64,000 bases of DNA, taken from NCBI GenBank assembly GCA_024234855.1, contig JACKNN010000002.1:558001-622000 (forward strand), in the 5' to 3' direction. This document shows, one piece after another, positions 60,221 through 64,000 of the stretch. Source of the DNA: Pseudomonadales bacterium (GTDB taxonomy: Bacteria; Pseudomonadota; Gammaproteobacteria; Pseudomonadales; Halieaceae). The translations under genes were made by a program, and so were the position numbers. Within the stretch, counting starts at the first letter, position 1. Every line of letters begins with the position of its first letter. The notes beneath the pieces were generated by a model. That model did not search any database and was not told where the DNA came from. It saw only the letters and a list, made by a program, of their open reading frames with translations.

Positions 60221-61311
60221 ATGAGCCCGAATTCCCCCAATACAGTTATCGTCGGCATGTCCGGCGGCGTCGATTCGTCCGTGGCCGCGCTGCTGCTCAA
60301 ACAGCAGGGCTACCGGGTGGAGGGGCTGTTCATGAAGAACTGGGACGAGGACGACGGCACCGAGTACTGTACCGCCAAAGTGGATTTTGCCGATGCGCAG
60401 GCCGTGGCGGACAAACTGGGCATCACCCTGCACGGAGCCAATTTCGCCGCGGAATACTGGGACAACGTGTTCGAGCACTTCCTCGAGGAATATCGCGCGG
60501 GGCGCACACCCAACCCGGATATCCTGTGCAATCGCGAAATCAAGTTCAGGGCTTTCCTGGACTACGCGCGGACGCTGGGCGCGGACGCAATAGCCACCGG
60601 ACACTACGCCCGCCGCGGCCAGGCGGACGGCCTGGGCACCCTGCTCAAGGGCCTGGACGGCAACAAGGACCAGAGCTATTTCCTGCACGCCGTCGGCCAC
60701 CGCGAACTGGAACAGACGCTCTTCCCGCTGGGCGCCATGGCAAAACCAGACGTGCGCAAACTGGCCGAGCAACACGGGCTGGCCACGGCAAAAAAGAAGG
60801 ACTCCACCGGCATCTGTTTTATCGGCGAGCGCCGTTTCAGGGATTTCCTGCAGCAGTACCTGCCGGCACAGCCCGGCCAGATTCGCAGTCTCGAAGGCGA
60901 GCACCTGGGCGAACACCGGGGCCTGATGTATCACACGATCGGCCAGCGGCAAGGCCTGGGAATCGGCGGCCTGGCCAACCACGGTGAGGCGCCCTGGTAC
61001 GTTGTGGACAAAGATCTCGAGCACAACATTCTGTGGGTCGCCCAGGGCAACGACCACCCCGCGCTGTTCAAGTCGGTGCTGTTTTCGCGCCAGATCCTGT
61101 GGGTGGCGGGCGCCGAGCCGGACCTGCCGCTGCTGTGTACTGCCAAGGTCCGCTACCGCCAGGCGGACCAGCCCTGTACCCTGCGGCGCGAGGGGGACGG
61201 TTACCGGGTAGACTTCGAGCGGCCCCAGCGGGCAGTGACACCGGGGCAATCGGTGGTGTTTTACCAGGGCGAACGCTGCCTGGGCGGCGGCGTCATCGAG
61301 CGCGCGACGCA

Positions 61312-61315
<4 letters not shown>
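60221..61315 (+). CDS. mnmA: tRNA-specific 2-thiouridylase MnmA
   Basis: Thiolates U34 of tRNA-Lys, -Glu and -Gln using sulfur relayed from IscS/Tus proteins. 364 residues. PP-loop [20 protein letters not shown] near residue 9, catalytic cysteines in [12 protein letters not shown] near 102 and [17 protein letters not shown] near 199, and ATGHYARR near 126. Overlaps hflD by 4 bases (ATGA). Confidence 0.96.
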
Positions 61316-63362
<2,047 letters not shown>

Positions 63363-63371
63363 GCACGTGCC

Positions 63372-64000
63372 ATGAATGCCGGGGAGCCCGGGTTCGACAG
63401 GGAAACATTCCTGGCGCAGTACTGGCAGCGTAAACCCCTGCTGATCCGCAATGCCATCGACGCCTTTGCCACCCCGTTGCCGGCGGATGAGCTGGCCGGG
63501 CTCGCCCTGGAAGACGATATCGAGTCGCGCATCATCGAATACCGCGAGGGCCAATGGCTGCTGTGCCACGGCCCGTTCGTTGAAGAAGATTTCAGGCGGG
63601 ATTGTCCCTGGACGCTGCTGGTGCAGGCGGTTGACCACTACGTCCCGGCAGTGGCGCAATTGCGCAGCCTGGTGAAATTCCTGCCCAGTTGGCGGCTGGA
63701 CGATGTCATGGTCAGTTATGCCGTCGACGGTGGCAGTGTCGGACCCCACTACGACAACTATGACGTATTCCTGCTCCAGGGCGAGGGCGAACGCCGCTGG
63801 CAACTGGGCCAGTTTTGCCATGCCGGCTCCCCGCTGTTGCCGCACGACGAATTACGCATCCTGCGTGATTTCAACCGCACCACTGAGTATGTACTCGGCC
63901 CCGGCGATATTCTCTATGTGCCTCCCGGCATCGCCCATTGGGGCGTGGCGCAAGGTGAATGCACGACATTCTCGATAGGCTTTCGCGCGCCGCGGATCAA
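63372..64000 (+). CDS. uL16 (50S protein L16) 3-hydroxylase, cupin/JmjC oxygenase, 3'-truncated
   Basis: Fe(II)/2-oxoglutarate oxygenase of the YcfD/RoxA family, which hydroxylates an arginine of ribosomal protein L16. 209 residues are visible from ATG 63372 to the window end, with no stop. FLAQYWQRKPLLIRNAI is the family start. The metal ligands HYD (in GPHYDNYDVFLLQ near 122-124) and the later His in PPGIAHWGVA near 190 are present. The C-terminal dimerisation and winged-helix part lies outside. Position after purB matches Pseudomonas. Confidence 0.92.
   Translation, partial: MNAGEPGFDRETFLAQYWQRKPLLIRNAIDAFATPLPADELAGLALEDDIESRIIEYREGQWLLCHGPFVEEDFRRDCPWTLLVQAVDHYVPAVAQLRSLVKFLPSWRLDDVMVSYAVDGGSVGPHYDNYDVFLLQGEGERRWQLGQFCHAGSPLLPHDELRILRDFNRTTEYVLGPGDILYVPPGIAHWGVAQGECTTFSIGFRAPRI

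Overview
The window is GC-rich chromosomal DNA with dense, ordinary bacterial housekeeping genes. It looks like a marine gammaproteobacterium. The block cysG-serS-crcB-rarA-lolA-ftsK / trxB-aat-bpt-infA / clpA-clpS-icd / mnmA-hflD-purB-uL16 hydroxylase has the gene order I know from Pseudomonas. The NfuA, icd, dnaQ-rnhA and LolA proteins are also gammaproteobacterial in type. A Halieaceae/Cellvibrionales-like organism is my best guess; this is inference, as there is no rRNA in the window.

Layout. 1-5.1 kb: the 3' part of serA, a DUF1285 gene, then the electron-transfer flavoprotein system (etfBA divergent from ETF:quinone oxidoreductase). 5.1-13 kb: a cation/proton antiporter, an assimilatory sulfite reductase pair, two tiny membrane-protein genes and metH. 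13-23.5 kb: nfuA with an IscR-like operator, a DAHP synthase, an AddB/AddA-like helicase-nuclease pair, rlmG and mltD. 23.5-29.3 kb: a methyltransferase-rnhA-dnaQ operon, nhaB, nudC and sohB.

29.3-36 kb: a sulfide-oxidation locus. A FisR-like sigma-54 activator is divergent from a persulfide dioxygenase, a DUF442-SQR fusion and a SulP transporter, with a textbook -24/-12 promoter between them. The three sensor cysteines of FisR are conserved in spacing. Sulfide would be oxidised to persulfide by SQR and on to sulfite by the dioxygenase; export by SulP is inferred.

36.0-36.8 kb: a gene-poor gap between convergent genes holds a near-perfect dif (XerC/XerD) site at 36575-36602. This places the window at the replication terminus. 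About 0.45 kb to the left lies an inverted, degraded dif-like copy, and between the two is a remnant of a phosphotransferase-like gene. A perfect DnaA box abuts the dif site.

36.8-64 kb: gph, an NTF2-like gene, a di-haem cytochrome c peroxidase, a membrane-anchored LuxR-type regulator, an acetyl-CoA hydrolase/transferase and the Prc protease, followed by the Pseudomonas-like conserved block. That block carries the complete N-degron machinery (aat, bpt, clpS, clpA) and the FtsK translocase that acts at dif. It ends in a uL16 hydroxylase gene cut by the window edge. No rRNA, tRNA, intact insertion sequence, prophage or CRISPR array was seen.
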